Under the pieces are notes generated by a model. The model was not told the DNA's origin, did not search any database, and worked only from the letters and a program-made list of their open reading frames with translations. From contig NZ_JAKRNK010000002.1 in assembly GCF_022346885.1 (NCBI RefSeq), positions 248,001 to 312,000 on the forward strand: 64,000 nt of DNA, in the 5' to 3' direction. Positions 21,068 through 29,659 of the stretch are shown here, piece after piece. This stretch comes from Paenibacillus sp. ACRRX. Lineage in GTDB: Bacteria; Bacillota; Bacilli; Paenibacillales; Paenibacillaceae. Each line of letters begins with the position of its first letter. The stretch's first letter is position 1. Both the position numbers and the translations under genes were made by a program.

Positions 21068-21805
21068 TTATTTCTTTATTGCTGCTTTCAGTATTTCAAT
21101 TTTCTGTTTCCTGGCTATATCTGATGAAGTTGAAATGCTGTAGCCAAATTTGCCGCCATCCTGCCAATAAACGTATTTTGGAAAAACTTTCGCCGGGAGG
21201 TCATCGTCAAAATATCCTTTTTTCTTACTTCCCTTTGCATCTACCGTATACTTTGAAAAGGTCAGCGTATCTGTTCCGTTTGTGTACTTAAGACTGATCG
21301 TTGCTGCCTCTTTCCAATCCAACTTTTTCGTGAAGATAGGTTTTCCACTCTTTTGACCCTCGGCTCTTAGCGCTTCAATGAACTTTCCACCTGTTGGACC
21401 TTCAATTATGGCTTTGGAAAACGTATATCCCTCTGGAAGGTTTGAAGGCTGCTGCAAAATGGATCCCTTTAAAATAGAAGCTTTTTTCAAGTAATCCTCG
21501 TAAGATGTGTATTCGTGTGTGAGCCCCCAATAGCTAATATCTAGTCCGCTATTTAACGCCTTGTATTTATAATACAAGACATATGTATCACCCGACGCTT
21601 TGACCAGTTCCTTTACTCGCTTGACCTCATTTTCAATAAACTTTTTGTCCTCCGCAGGTATTGCTTTTGATGACTTGGCTGTTTTATTAACAGCGACTTT
21701 TGGGACATTCTCGTTCGGTTTCGCTTCGGCCATCAAATTCACCGTCGAACCTAGTAATAACATACTGCTTAGTGCTGCGACTGCTACTTTTGTTGCTGTT
21801 TTCAT
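21068..21805 (-). CDS. Secreted protein matching the BlaR1-like sensor domain
   Basis: 245 aa with a signal peptide (basic MKTATK, hydrophobic VAVAALSSMLLLGSTV, likely cleavage near AEA). The mature part aligns along its length with the C-terminal extracellular domain of the M56 protease: both have KKFIE..VKRVKEL, a YKALNSG/YKDLNSG block, YTSYEDYLK, LPEGYTFSKA or LPKGYTFSKA, KSGKP, YTNGTDTLT and a SISTSSD..KQKIEILKAA end. Ribosome site GGAGAGGAG. A double BlaI-type operator lies upstream, so both genes are likely induced together. It may bind the same ligand as the receptor, acting as sink, effector or signal carrier. Function unknown. Confidence 0.8.
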   Translation of the reverse strand: MKTATKVAVAALSSMLLLGSTVNLMAEAKPNENVPKVAVNKTAKSSKAIPAEDKKFIENEVKRVKELVKASGDTYVLYYKYKALNSGLDISYWGLTHEYTSYEDYLKKASILKGSILQQPSNLPEGYTFSKAIIEGPTGGKFIEALRAEGQKSGKPIFTKKLDWKEAATISLKYTNGTDTLTFSKYTVDAKGSKKKGYFDDDLPAKVFPKYVYWQDGGKFGYSISTSSDIARKQKIEILKAAIKK

Positions 21806-21843
21806 GTTGTACTACTCCTCTCCTAATCGTTCTGCAATATTTG

Positions 21844-21883
21844 AACTACAGACGTAGTTATAAGTTAATACTACAACTGTAGT
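21844..21883. promoter_or_regulatory. Double BlaI operator before the secreted sensor-like gene
   Basis: AACTACAGACGTAGTT (21844-21859) and ACTACAACTGTAGT (21870-21883), centres 25 nt apart, the same arrangement as the pair before blaI. This links the gene to the BlaI regulon. Confidence 0.8.
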
Positions 21884-22211
21884 TTTATAATGTCAACACT
21901 ATTCTTTTTTGCACTGCTTTCCAGTATTTCGCCTCCTACATACAACACGGGTAATGCGAAGGTGTCTCTCATTCCTGGTTAATTTTTTTAAGTTGTATAT
22001 TTCGAAATGAATATCTGTCTAATACAGTAGATAGATTGGAGCAAATTGTTCTGACACGGGCGGTGATCCACAGTGGACAATTATCGATATCTCCCTATAT
22101 AGTAGGACATGTTGAGGTAAGATTGAGGCTGGTTAATGTAACAGGATAATTGAGATGAATCTAATATGAATACGTAATCATTCAGCAAGATTTCAAAGGA
22201 GGTATGACGGA
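21884..22211. other. Intergenic region between divergent genes
   Basis: About 330 nt without a supported gene; contains the ribosome site AAAGGAGG for the SUKH gene. No clear promoter or repeat was identified apart from the BlaI pair at its left border. Confidence 0.4.
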
Positions 22212-22766
22212 ATGAACTGGAAATCCGTATTCGAAGTGCGTTATCAAGAGCTTCCCGGAGTGACAGAACAAGAATTGGAACACGTTCTGGACAATTGGAA
22301 CAAACCGTTATCCAAGGACGAAATAATAGAAATTTCGGGGAGACAACGCAATCCCTTTCCTAAGTCTGATCCCATGCATCAATTATTCCAGCCTTTTGAT
22401 CCGTCAAAATGGTCCATTCCAAGAAAGCGTCTGCCTGCCACATATCTTGATCTACTTCGTTATTCCAATGGCGGCGAATTCGCAAATGGTGAGCGGCATT
22501 TTCAGTTTTTTAGCGCCGATGAGTTAAGAGTCATGCTTCTGGCTTATGAATTTCCACAATATATGCCGGGGGCGGTCTCCTTTGCCATGGATGGGTGCGG
22601 GCATCATTATGCTTGGGATATGCGCAGTGATCAGGAGCAGACCGAATATCCTATTCTCGTGACTCACTCGGGAAATCTAGGTTACGAGGACGCAGTACAT
22701 ATTGCAGGTACCTTTATTGAACTATGCAAGGGGACGATTTCAGTAGAAGATTTGCTATATGAGTAA
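22212..22766 (+). CDS. SMI1/KNR4 (SUKH) family protein, probable immunity protein
   Basis: 184 aa with AAAGGAGG before the ATG. The SUKH core is recognisable: RLPATYLDLLRYSNGGEF (the conserved P..Y..LL...NGG block), then HFQFFSADELRVM and a C-terminal part with AMDGCGHHYAWDMR and HSGNLG. SUKH proteins are widespread immunity proteins of polymorphic toxins, acting in the cytoplasm. It faces a run of other immunity-like genes on the opposite strand. No toxin is next to it. Confidence 0.8.
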   Translation: MNWKSVFEVRYQELPGVTEQELEHVLDNWNKPLSKDEIIEISGRQRNPFPKSDPMHQLFQPFDPSKWSIPRKRLPATYLDLLRYSNGGEFANGERHFQFFSADELRVMLLAYEFPQYMPGAVSFAMDGCGHHYAWDMRSDQEQTEYPILVTHSGNLGYEDAVHIAGTFIELCKGTISVEDLLYE

Positions 22767-22810
22767 GGATTTTTTAGTACGCATTAAAGACGTATTGGTC
22801 AAGCAACGAA

Positions 22811-22848
22811 AAGAGCCCACGTTCGATGAACGCGGACTCTTCTTTTTT
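22811..22848 (+). terminator. Intrinsic terminator after the SUKH gene
   Basis: Long imperfect stem AAGAGCCCACGTTC / GAACGCGGACTCTT (22811-22841) with a short GAT loop, followed by C and six T. Confidence 0.85.
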
Positions 22849-22893
22849 AGTAATGGAAAAGCCACTTTGCAGCGGCATTCGCAATCTTCTCTT

Positions 22894-23337
22894 CTACGGG
22901 GTGTGGATACCTAACGTCTCCACGTAATATCGATGTGCCATTTCCGCGATATGGTCCTGGTCTTCCCAATATTGCTCATCCAGCTTATCCAGCCGTTCGA
23001 TCTCTTCCTCAGTAAGGTACTTCGGAATATCCCATAGCTGTGCAAGGCGCTTGTCTCCAGACAAACGTTCGATACAGGAATATCCGGTCTGAATGATTTC
23101 GAGTGCATGCACCGCTCCAATTGCTTGTAACGCTCGAATCGCATGGAGATATGCCGCTTGTCCCCAATTGCAGAAAAACTGAATAAACCCGCCGTTATAG
23201 AGGTCAGCTTCCAGCAGCCACAAGGCAGCAATCTCTTGTTCCTCCGAGGTCAAAGCGTCCCAGCCGGATTCATTCTTCTTATCCACAAAGGCCATGGCAA
23301 AATTGAACCATGTGTCGCAGATATCCGTCTCTTCCAT
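22894..23337 (-). CDS. DUF4375 (DMP19-like) family protein
   Basis: About 147 aa from ATG at 23337 (GGGGGA upstream); a longer frame extends to 23400. The block ALWLLEADLYNGGFIQFFCN followed by WGQAAYLHAIRALQAIGA is the signature of DUF4375/DMP19 proteins, small soluble helical proteins often found among immunity-like genes. Function unknown. It is last in a minus-strand series of six genes. Confidence 0.75.
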   Translation of the reverse strand: MEETDICDTWFNFAMAFVDKKNESGWDALTSEEQEIAALWLLEADLYNGGFIQFFCNWGQAAYLHAIRALQAIGAVHALEIIQTGYSCIERLSGDKRLAQLWDIPKYLTEEEIERLDKLDEQYWEDQDHIAEMAHRYYVETLGIHTP

Positions 23338-23464
23338 TTTATTTCCCCCATTATGTGCATATCTTCGTTTATTCATAACATCATTTATACACTTCATCAT
23401 CTATAAGCAAAAAGTCGCGGCCATCCTAATTATTTATCTTTTCGCTTAAATTATTTCAAATGCG

Positions 23465-25132
23465 TTAACAGCGTGAGAGCGCGAGCAATTGCTCCAGCCT
23501 TTCTTTTAGCGGTGCTTTAGCTTTTCGTACCGCTCCCTCCAGCTTCTTCACGCTTCCAAAGACTCGGCACACAACCATCTCACATTGATAATTCTCTTTG
23601 TCTTTCAATGCTTCGATAAGCGCCTCGGCAAGCTCAGGGCGGTCGATAGTCAGATTTTTTACCTTTGTCCCCTCATCAATGCCTCCCAGGAGCATGGAGA
23701 CGATCACTGGCATATGCTCTGCCTTGACGCCATGCGCCTCTATAAATGCCTGTGGATAGCCGTCCTGCACCATTTGGTGCTCCGTATCCACCATGCCCAT
23801 ATAACGGGATACCAACGGGAAATAATCCTCGCTGAATAAGCCAAGACCTAATACGGCATAAGTGCCCGGCATAGCCGATTTCTCGCTCGGCTCCACATCA
23901 CCGTACCATGCGAACTCCTCCATTGCCGTATCCGCATATTCTGCAACTTTGGGGAACAACGCCGGATAGCTGAGTGCATTGGCAAAAAAACGATGCAGCT
24001 TGGACTTCGCCAGCTTTTTATACGGAAGCACATGCTTTTGGCTGCTTTTCAGCTTAAGGTTGTATTCTTTGGGAAATTCCTGCCGCAATAGATCGATGAT
24101 ATAATCGAGCGCTTCACCGTAAGCCGCTTCCTCTTCAGAGAGAATCCGGATGTCGATCGTCTTCGTTACGTCATTGTTGCGGGCCTCTACTTTCTCTCCC
24201 CGATAGGTGCTCGCAAATTTACCGCTGCCTATTTTCAAATAATCTGCTGCTCGCTTGGAACCCAATTGCGCCGCAAGTTCCAGATACTTCAGCCGATTAT
24301 CTGGCTCGGTTAAGCCAATCTGTAGGGCTGCATAAATAAAGAACTCCAATTCTTCAGCATCTGCGGAAGAACGAATCGCTTCCTCCTTCAGCACCCATTC
24401 GTTACTATAATAACCGGTTTGGTTAAAATGCTGCGGTAAAAAGTGATCCTCTGACCAACGTTTGAAGGTATAAGTATATCGGTGGCTCCAATCCCGCTTG
24501 CGTTTCTGGTTCTCCTTCAGCTTGTCATTCAGTCTTCGGATCAATGGTTCGATCTCTTTTACTTCCTGCTTCATGAGATCAGGATTAATCAAATGGCTGG
24601 CAAAAAAGAAATAGTCATCTTGTGCGGGTTGCACAGGGGGATCAGATAACACCTTTGTTTGAATAAACTGCTCTAGTGTCTGTTTCAGTTGATTTAACTT
24701 TGGCTCATTTATGAACTGTTCGTTAAGTGATAATTTCGACTGTTCCCATTCAAACTCCAATACAACTTCAAACTTATAATCAAAAAAACGCGCTCCCAAC
24801 TCCTCAGAGTGGAACAGTCGCTCTACACGATCGCACAAAGCAGGAAAGAATTCCTCAATGAGAAGTTCATCGGTTAACTCCGTGATGTATGCACCTGCTT
24901 TGACTTTATATGAATTGTCACTCCAGGATAACGGCTTGTAGTCATCGATATGAATGTTCCCCGCGGCCCAGGTAAACTTGCCTTTTCTCCATGCGATTCG
25001 AAGATAATCCTTGACCCCAGCCTGTAAACTTCTTTTATCCTTAAACTCGTTGAGCCTTTTGCTTTCTTTTGCGTAAATCGAATTAATTTCCTCCCATACA
25101 TCATTCAGAAATGCTTCAACAGCTCGATTCAA
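23465..25132 (-). CDS. Large uncharacterised protein, DUF6138-like
   Basis: About 555 aa. TTG at 25132 is preferred because AGGAGGAG lies seven nt upstream; a GTG at 25171 would add 13 residues but has a poor ribosome site. Soluble, charged, no signal peptide or membrane segment. Recognisable blocks include DDYFFFASHLINPDLMKQEV, the CxxxL-free alpha-helical middle, and AAQLGSKRAADYLKIGSGKF resembling a Sel1-like helix pair. It looks like the DUF6138 family of Bacilli, assigned from memory and not certain. The neighbourhood suggests an immunity or contact-dependent function. Confidence 0.6.
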   Translation of the reverse strand: MNRAVEAFLNDVWEEINSIYAKESKRLNEFKDKRSLQAGVKDYLRIAWRKGKFTWAAGNIHIDDYKPLSWSDNSYKVKAGAYITELTDELLIEEFFPALCDRVERLFHSEELGARFFDYKFEVVLEFEWEQSKLSLNEQFINEPKLNQLKQTLEQFIQTKVLSDPPVQPAQDDYFFFASHLINPDLMKQEVKEIEPLIRRLNDKLKENQKRKRDWSHRYTYTFKRWSEDHFLPQHFNQTGYYSNEWVLKEEAIRSSADAEELEFFIYAALQIGLTEPDNRLKYLELAAQLGSKRAADYLKIGSGKFASTYRGEKVEARNNDVTKTIDIRILSEEEAAYGEALDYIIDLLRQEFPKEYNLKLKSSQKHVLPYKKLAKSKLHRFFANALSYPALFPKVAEYADTAMEEFAWYGDVEPSEKSAMPGTYAVLGLGLFSEDYFPLVSRYMGMVDTEHQMVQDGYPQAFIEAHGVKAEHMPVIVSMLLGGIDEGTKVKNLTIDRPELAEALIEALKDKENYQCEMVVCRVFGSVKKLEGAVRKAKAPLKERLEQLLALSRC

Positions 25133-25216
25133 TGGTTTCTCCTCCTGCTCAAAACATAAATATATGTTCACCTTCTACACTGCTGTCCACCATACATGTC
25201 GACATGAAAACTGGCC

Positions 25217-25924
25217 TCAGTTCGCTAAGGTCTGCTCCAATCTCCCCTTCAACCCTACAGCAAGTTCCTTCCAACGCATCCCCTCTGTTGATTTCTGGAG
25301 CTTCGACTCATCCTTCTCCAGCCAGTAATCCCCTTCCAGCAGCTCGTACATGTCCAGTAGAGTGATCTCCAGGATAGCGGGATTCTGAAAGGCGGCCAAC
25401 ATTGGTTCCGACCCATCGTCCCAGTTGTAGCCATTCACGACAGCATGAAGCAGTACGGGAGAATCTAAGAGACGAATCTTCTTACTCATCATACTCAGAG
25501 ATTCCTCATATAAAATCTCATCAACGGTCTCCTCTTCTTGCGCCGTCAACGTTAGACGAACCGCTCCCTTTGTATCAAGCAGCAGATCAGCGAGTCTGTT
25601 GTCGCCGCGAGCTGCATTCCAAGCGGTGGCTAAGATGCCCCGCGGCGAGTCGAGCTTGGCACCTGCCTCGATTAGCTTCATTATCGCATCAGGTTGCTTG
25701 AACTTGATCGCTTTTTTCAATGCCGTATCCCCAAGCTTGTCCTCCAGCTCAAGCGCAGCCCCCTGTTCAATCAATACCTCGATTGCATGAACAGGCATTC
25801 GATTCGTCAGAAACAGCATCAGCGGCGTTCTGCCCCGCTCGTCCCGTTCATTCACATCCAGTTCGGCAGCAGCCGTTCGAACGACATTGAGGTCTTTCGT
25901 CTTGCTGACTTCCTTCCAATTCAC
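25217..25924 (-). CDS. Ankyrin-repeat protein, probable immunity protein
   Basis: 235 aa, GTG start with GGGAGG upstream. N-terminal ankyrin repeats: DVNERDERGRTPLMLFLTN, then AIEVLIEQGAALELEDKLG with DTALKKAIKFKQPDAIMKLI and EAGAKLDSPRGILAT. The C-terminal half has a domain with LDSPVLLHAVVNGYNW and many acidic residues and no known fold. Cytoplasmic. Ankyrin proteins occur as antitoxins in polyimmunity loci. Sits between the DUF6138-like and DUF1963-like genes with gaps of 84 and 47 nt. Confidence 0.8.
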   Translation of the reverse strand: MNWKEVSKTKDLNVVRTAAAELDVNERDERGRTPLMLFLTNRMPVHAIEVLIEQGAALELEDKLGDTALKKAIKFKQPDAIMKLIEAGAKLDSPRGILATAWNAARGDNRLADLLLDTKGAVRLTLTAQEEETVDEILYEESLSMMSKKIRLLDSPVLLHAVVNGYNWDDGSEPMLAAFQNPAILEITLLDMYELLEGDYWLEKDESKLQKSTEGMRWKELAVGLKGRLEQTLAN

Positions 25925-25971
25925 TAATAGATCCTCCCTTGTTATAAGACAGGGAATTGAGCATGTATGAA

Positions 25972-27264
25972 TCAGCTTTGCTGATACAATGTCGCCGTCA
26001 ACCTATCCTCTGTACAAATAAACATATAAAAAATGCCTTCACCATACTGGTCGAAATCCGCCCAGTCCAGTTGACCGATAAACCGCATTCTTGTGGCACA
26101 GCAAGGGCAAAGCGGATATTCGGCATCCTGTACCCAACTTGGATGCCCCCCGATTTGCGAATCCAGCTGAGTCAATGCCCAACTCGCAGCAAAGTACGGA
26201 GATTGCGGCTCGGATGCTAGGCTAAGCTTAGCTGAGGCTGCTGCAGCGCTGCTGTCCTCATCATCCAAACCAGGCAAATAATCGGGCTTCTCGTTATACT
26301 GGCTCCAAGTCGGCACACCCTGATGATCGAGCTCCATGTAAATGGTGTTGAAGCATCCGCATTGCTCGCATGATGCCACTTGCAGGCGTTCTATAGACAG
26401 GCCGAGATAGGCCAAAGATGGATGAGTGGTGTCAGCATCTATGAAAACAGTCAGCTTCCTCTCGCACCATGGGCAATTCGAATTGCTCGTTTTAAGGAAA
26501 TGAGCATCAGGCGTTTCTCCTGTACAATCCTGTTGTTCATCCGTTGCCCGAATCGCATAACACAAATTACTGATTAATTCGCGTCTTTCCCCATTCGATG
26601 CAAGCTCCCATCCCCCCTCTAATGCATACATGTCAGGATTGACGAATAACTGTTCCGCCCACTTTGGCGGATTCAGCCGCCATTCCTCAAACTGTCTCAC
26701 AACCTCAGCGTCACCAATCCAGCTTAATATGAGCAGGAGATGATTGCGGTTATCATCGTCCCATTTCACCTGCTGCAGCAGCCGGTTACGGATCTCGGGC
26801 GGCACATCCTTAAATAAGATCGAGGAATGATACATATCACGCTCTATTAGCTTGGGCAGAACTCCTGAAATATCATCATTGCGGTAACATACGAGCGATA
26901 ATAGGATTTGCTCTGCTCCATCCTCATTGCCCGCATCCAATAGCTCCACCGCATACCTCAGCATTTGACCTGCCTCTTCAGCCGTTATTGATACATATAC
27001 CTGCTCTTTACTTAACGGGTAAGGAACATACTGAATCAGCGGGTCATACCGCCTCGGCTCATGCATGATCTTCAAAATGTCCACTCGGCCCGTCAAATCT
27101 TCATACAAATCCACCGTTCTCCGATGCTGTTCAATATACGCTTGCCGTTTTTGCCGTTCCTGCTCCTGATGGCAGGGCATACAGAACCCGCCTGTTTTGG
27201 CCGCCGTGGTTGGCAGAATCGTCGCGCCGCAGCCTTCCGTTTTACATGGAATCCGTTCAATCAT
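25972..27264 (-). CDS. Zinc-ribbon protein with DUF1963-like C-terminus
   Basis: 430 aa. The N-terminus has a four-cysteine ribbon (CKTEGCG...GGFCMPCHQEQE). Middle part helical (residues 60-220). A second metal site appears in CPWCERK with SCEQCGCFNT, and the C-terminus has IGGHPSWVQDAEYPLCPCC then MRFIGQLDWADF, which fits the DUF1963/YwqG pattern (GG.P.W.Q, C..C, F.GQ.D). Related proteins are common in toxin-immunity neighbourhoods. Function unknown. GGAGG lies about 12 nt before ATG. Confidence 0.65.
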   Translation of the reverse strand: MIERIPCKTEGCGATILPTTAAKTGGFCMPCHQEQERQKRQAYIEQHRRTVDLYEDLTGRVDILKIMHEPRRYDPLIQYVPYPLSKEQVYVSITAEEAGQMLRYAVELLDAGNEDGAEQILLSLVCYRNDDISGVLPKLIERDMYHSSILFKDVPPEIRNRLLQQVKWDDDNRNHLLLILSWIGDAEVVRQFEEWRLNPPKWAEQLFVNPDMYALEGGWELASNGERRELISNLCYAIRATDEQQDCTGETPDAHFLKTSNSNCPWCERKLTVFIDADTTHPSLAYLGLSIERLQVASCEQCGCFNTIYMELDHQGVPTWSQYNEKPDYLPGLDDEDSSAAAASAKLSLASEPQSPYFAASWALTQLDSQIGGHPSWVQDAEYPLCPCCATRMRFIGQLDWADFDQYGEGIFYMFICTEDRLTATLYQQS

Positions 27265-27294
27265 TGCCTAAGTTACCTCCGTCACATAGAACGT

Positions 27295-27666
27295 TCATTT
27301 ACTACATAATTTCGGGAATCTCCCTTGAAGATAGGACTCCCATAAGCTATTGATAAATTCATGATCATGATTGCTGTCGAAAGCTTTGGCAATGAGGCCA
27401 AGGTCATCAGACACATAACCAGCCAGCTCGGGATTTTGCGTGAGCCGAAACGTTTGCTTGAATGTAAACTCCCTAATATTCCTAATAATTTCATTCTCAG
27501 ATGGATCTAAATCATGTACTGTTTTGTAGCTAGAGTTCCATGCCTCATCGAATGCAGAAGAATCTCTAGCATCTAATTCTGCATCCCAATCCACTTCTTT
27601 TTCGAAAACACGCTCAAAAAATCCGTCAGCACGAATCATAGTTGAGATCTCATTCGGTGTTATCAA
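27295..27666 (-). CDS. Small hypothetical protein
   Basis: 123 aa, TTG start, weak ribosome site. Acidic, helical, soluble, with no family recognised; it has blocks EVDWDAELDARDSSAFDEAW and a SLWESYLQGRFP end. It lies 30 nt after the previous stop in the same direction as the DUF1963-like gene, so it belongs to the same transcription unit. Could be an immunity protein by context only. Confidence 0.6.
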   Translation of the reverse strand: MITPNEISTMIRADGFFERVFEKEVDWDAELDARDSSAFDEAWNSSYKTVHDLDPSENEIIRNIREFTFKQTFRLTQNPELAGYVSDDLGLIAKAFDSNHDHEFINSLWESYLQGRFPKLCSK

Positions 27667-27731
27667 CGCAGCCTCGCCTCTTTCAACTCTTTTTTGTCAC
27701 ATATTATCACGCATCAACATACAACTTCCGT

Positions 27732-28406
27732 TCACGATCCGATATACAGCTTGTGCTCTGAAAAGGTTGCGAAATACCCTAGTCGATACAGCTCGAAATA
27801 CGCGTCGAATGGGTCGCCCTTAAGTCTGTAACGGTGCCATTGCAAATAATAAGAGATCCAATAATCGCAGGCAATCGAGTAATAGGCCTCATCCAGAATT
27901 TCAATCGGTGCATCGTAATCCTTGTGCTCACTCACAACTTCAAATAGCGCCTCGTACACATGAGGATCATGTGCTTGGCGGATCGTGTTTATTTTCCCAT
28001 GCGGTAGAAGCTGAACTTCTTTTATTCCTGACAGGTATGCCGCAGCATCTGCCACACCATCCAAATCTTCAAACTCATCAAGCAGCTCCTTCAGCCCTTT
28101 AATAAGCTGCTCACCATATCTTATCAGCACATCTTGAGGCACATCTCCAGTTTTGCTGTTGAAATAGCCGGGCACTGTGTCTCCGTTGAAATCCTCTGGA
28201 TCTAGCAGTTCATACATCCGTTTAATCCGCTGTAAATAGGCATCTCCATCTTCAAGTGGCGCAAAGGTAGCTTCTACACCTTCTCCACTAGGCATGTACA
28301 TTTGAAAATATCCATATAGCTCATTATCTTCGATGACTGCATCATCGGAATCTACTTCCTCATCCATAAGACGGAGTAGATATCTTGCGTACGACTGCTT
28401 ATCCAT
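27732..28406 (-). CDS. Hypothetical acidic protein, first gene of the immunity-like operon
   Basis: About 224 aa from ATG at 28406 with AAGGAG upstream; an in-frame upstream start at 28451 is less likely. Very acidic (LMDEEVDSDDAVIEDNELYG), with ELLDEFEDLDGVADAAAYL and a C-terminal aromatic region ACDYWISYYLQWHRYRLKGD. No family recognised. It leads a six-gene minus-strand series down to 22894. Confidence 0.65.
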   Translation of the reverse strand: MDKQSYARYLLRLMDEEVDSDDAVIEDNELYGYFQMYMPSGEGVEATFAPLEDGDAYLQRIKRMYELLDPEDFNGDTVPGYFNSKTGDVPQDVLIRYGEQLIKGLKELLDEFEDLDGVADAAAYLSGIKEVQLLPHGKINTIRQAHDPHVYEALFEVVSEHKDYDAPIEILDEAYYSIACDYWISYYLQWHRYRLKGDPFDAYFELYRLGYFATFSEHKLYIGS

Positions 28407-28632
28407 ATGTACATTCTCCTTTTCGCAAGTAAGCGCAGTTTTGTAACCCAATTAATCCACGCTATCAGGATAGCTGGCTAAATGACTAACTCTCCTCGTA
28501 GAGGGCTAGAGATATTCCCCGAAATAGAACGCAAGCTTCTCCGCAGAATAGCCATCTTCGCCTCTCTAGGTCGTTTGTCTGCTAATCGGTCTAGCTATGT
28601 TTAACCACTGCAAACCTTACACTTACAGTTAC

Positions 28633-29484
28633 CTAATCCATTTCAGCAGCGGTGAATATGAGCACACGCCCATCTGCATTGATCACCTGAGTGCCGTTGT
28701 CTAACTCTGCAATCGCCTGATCCCAATGTACGTGTCCGCAGCAGATTATCATTGGAGGAAAAGCTTCCACCATCCGCCGCATTCCTGCGTGGCCGGGAAG
28801 CCCTTGACTAGGGAAGTCGGGCCCCTGATGAAGCATGAGTACCTGAGGACCACGGTGAAGCAGCTTTTGTAACGTGTCCAAGTACTTCTCTTCTGGCATA
28901 CGGTTCGGCTTGTCTGCTCTTCCGATAACGCCACCCAGTCCGGCAACGGTCATGCCACAATATGTGGCTATTTTAGGCTCGGCAAATAAATTCACGCCTG
29001 AAGCGGCCTTCAGCCAGTCCGCTCCCTCCGCCGTAAATAAATCGTGATTGCCTGCCACGCCAAGCACGGTACCGAAATGCTGATGGAAGGCCTCCCATAC
29101 TGGAAGCGGATCTCCGCTCGCTCCTCTTTTAACCGGATCGCCATATAAGTCGCCGCACAGCAGCACACCGACTCGTTCAGGCTCATATTGAGGCAGGATA
29201 CTTTCCAATAGCAATGCCACTATTTCAGGCAGTTCCTCACCAACTAGCTTGGGGGATTGTTCCTCGCGGGGTCCATGACCTGCTATGCCCTGAAGATCAG
29301 AAGTCACGATCAAGGCATCTAACTGGGCTGGAAGTCCTAGTATTTCTCCTAGGTATATCGGCAAATAGTCGTAAGATACGCCTTGGCTCCCCGATGAGGC
29401 GGTGGTGTAGGCAAGCTGTTCGATCGGTTCCTTTGCAATACAAATTACCTTTAAGGGCGCTTGTCCTCCGGCACGTTTGTTCAT
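28633..29484 (-). CDS. Calcineurin-like metallophosphoesterase
   Basis: 283 aa with AAGGAG before ATG. Metal motifs in order: VTSDLQG (the usual DxH has lost its His), LLCGDLYGDP (GD), VAGNHD (GNHD), LMLHQGP (H) and ICCGHVHW (GHxH). So the dinuclear site is largely kept except for the first His. Substrate unknown; such enzymes hydrolyse phosphodiesters or nucleotides. It follows the beta-propeller gene on the same strand with a gap of 175 nt. Confidence 0.82.
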   Translation of the reverse strand: MNKRAGGQAPLKVICIAKEPIEQLAYTTASSGSQGVSYDYLPIYLGEILGLPAQLDALIVTSDLQGIAGHGPREEQSPKLVGEELPEIVALLLESILPQYEPERVGVLLCGDLYGDPVKRGASGDPLPVWEAFHQHFGTVLGVAGNHDLFTAEGADWLKAASGVNLFAEPKIATYCGMTVAGLGGVIGRADKPNRMPEEKYLDTLQKLLHRGPQVLMLHQGPDFPSQGLPGHAGMRRMVEAFPPMIICCGHVHWDQAIAELDNGTQVINADGRVLIFTAAEMD

Positions 29485-29659
29485 CGTGGCACTCCTTATT
29501 TCGTCTTTATCCTATGGCAGATAGTATATTTCCGTCCTGATCTATGTAAAAGAATCGGCGGAAAATGGAATGAACACATTAAATCGTCGATTTAACAAGA
29601 ATACGAAGCTTGCTTTTCGTATTATCAATGTATATTTTTAAAATGTCATGCAAGCTAGC

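Noticed and set aside
21905-21938. Minus-strand stretch reading GEILESSAKKN, similar to the end of the sensor domain
   Set aside because: Too short to claim a third copy of the domain.
28506-28565. Minus-strand stretch reading EDGYSAEKLAFYFGEYL before a stop
   Set aside because: Looks like a C-terminal relic but is only about 20 codons and no family could be named.
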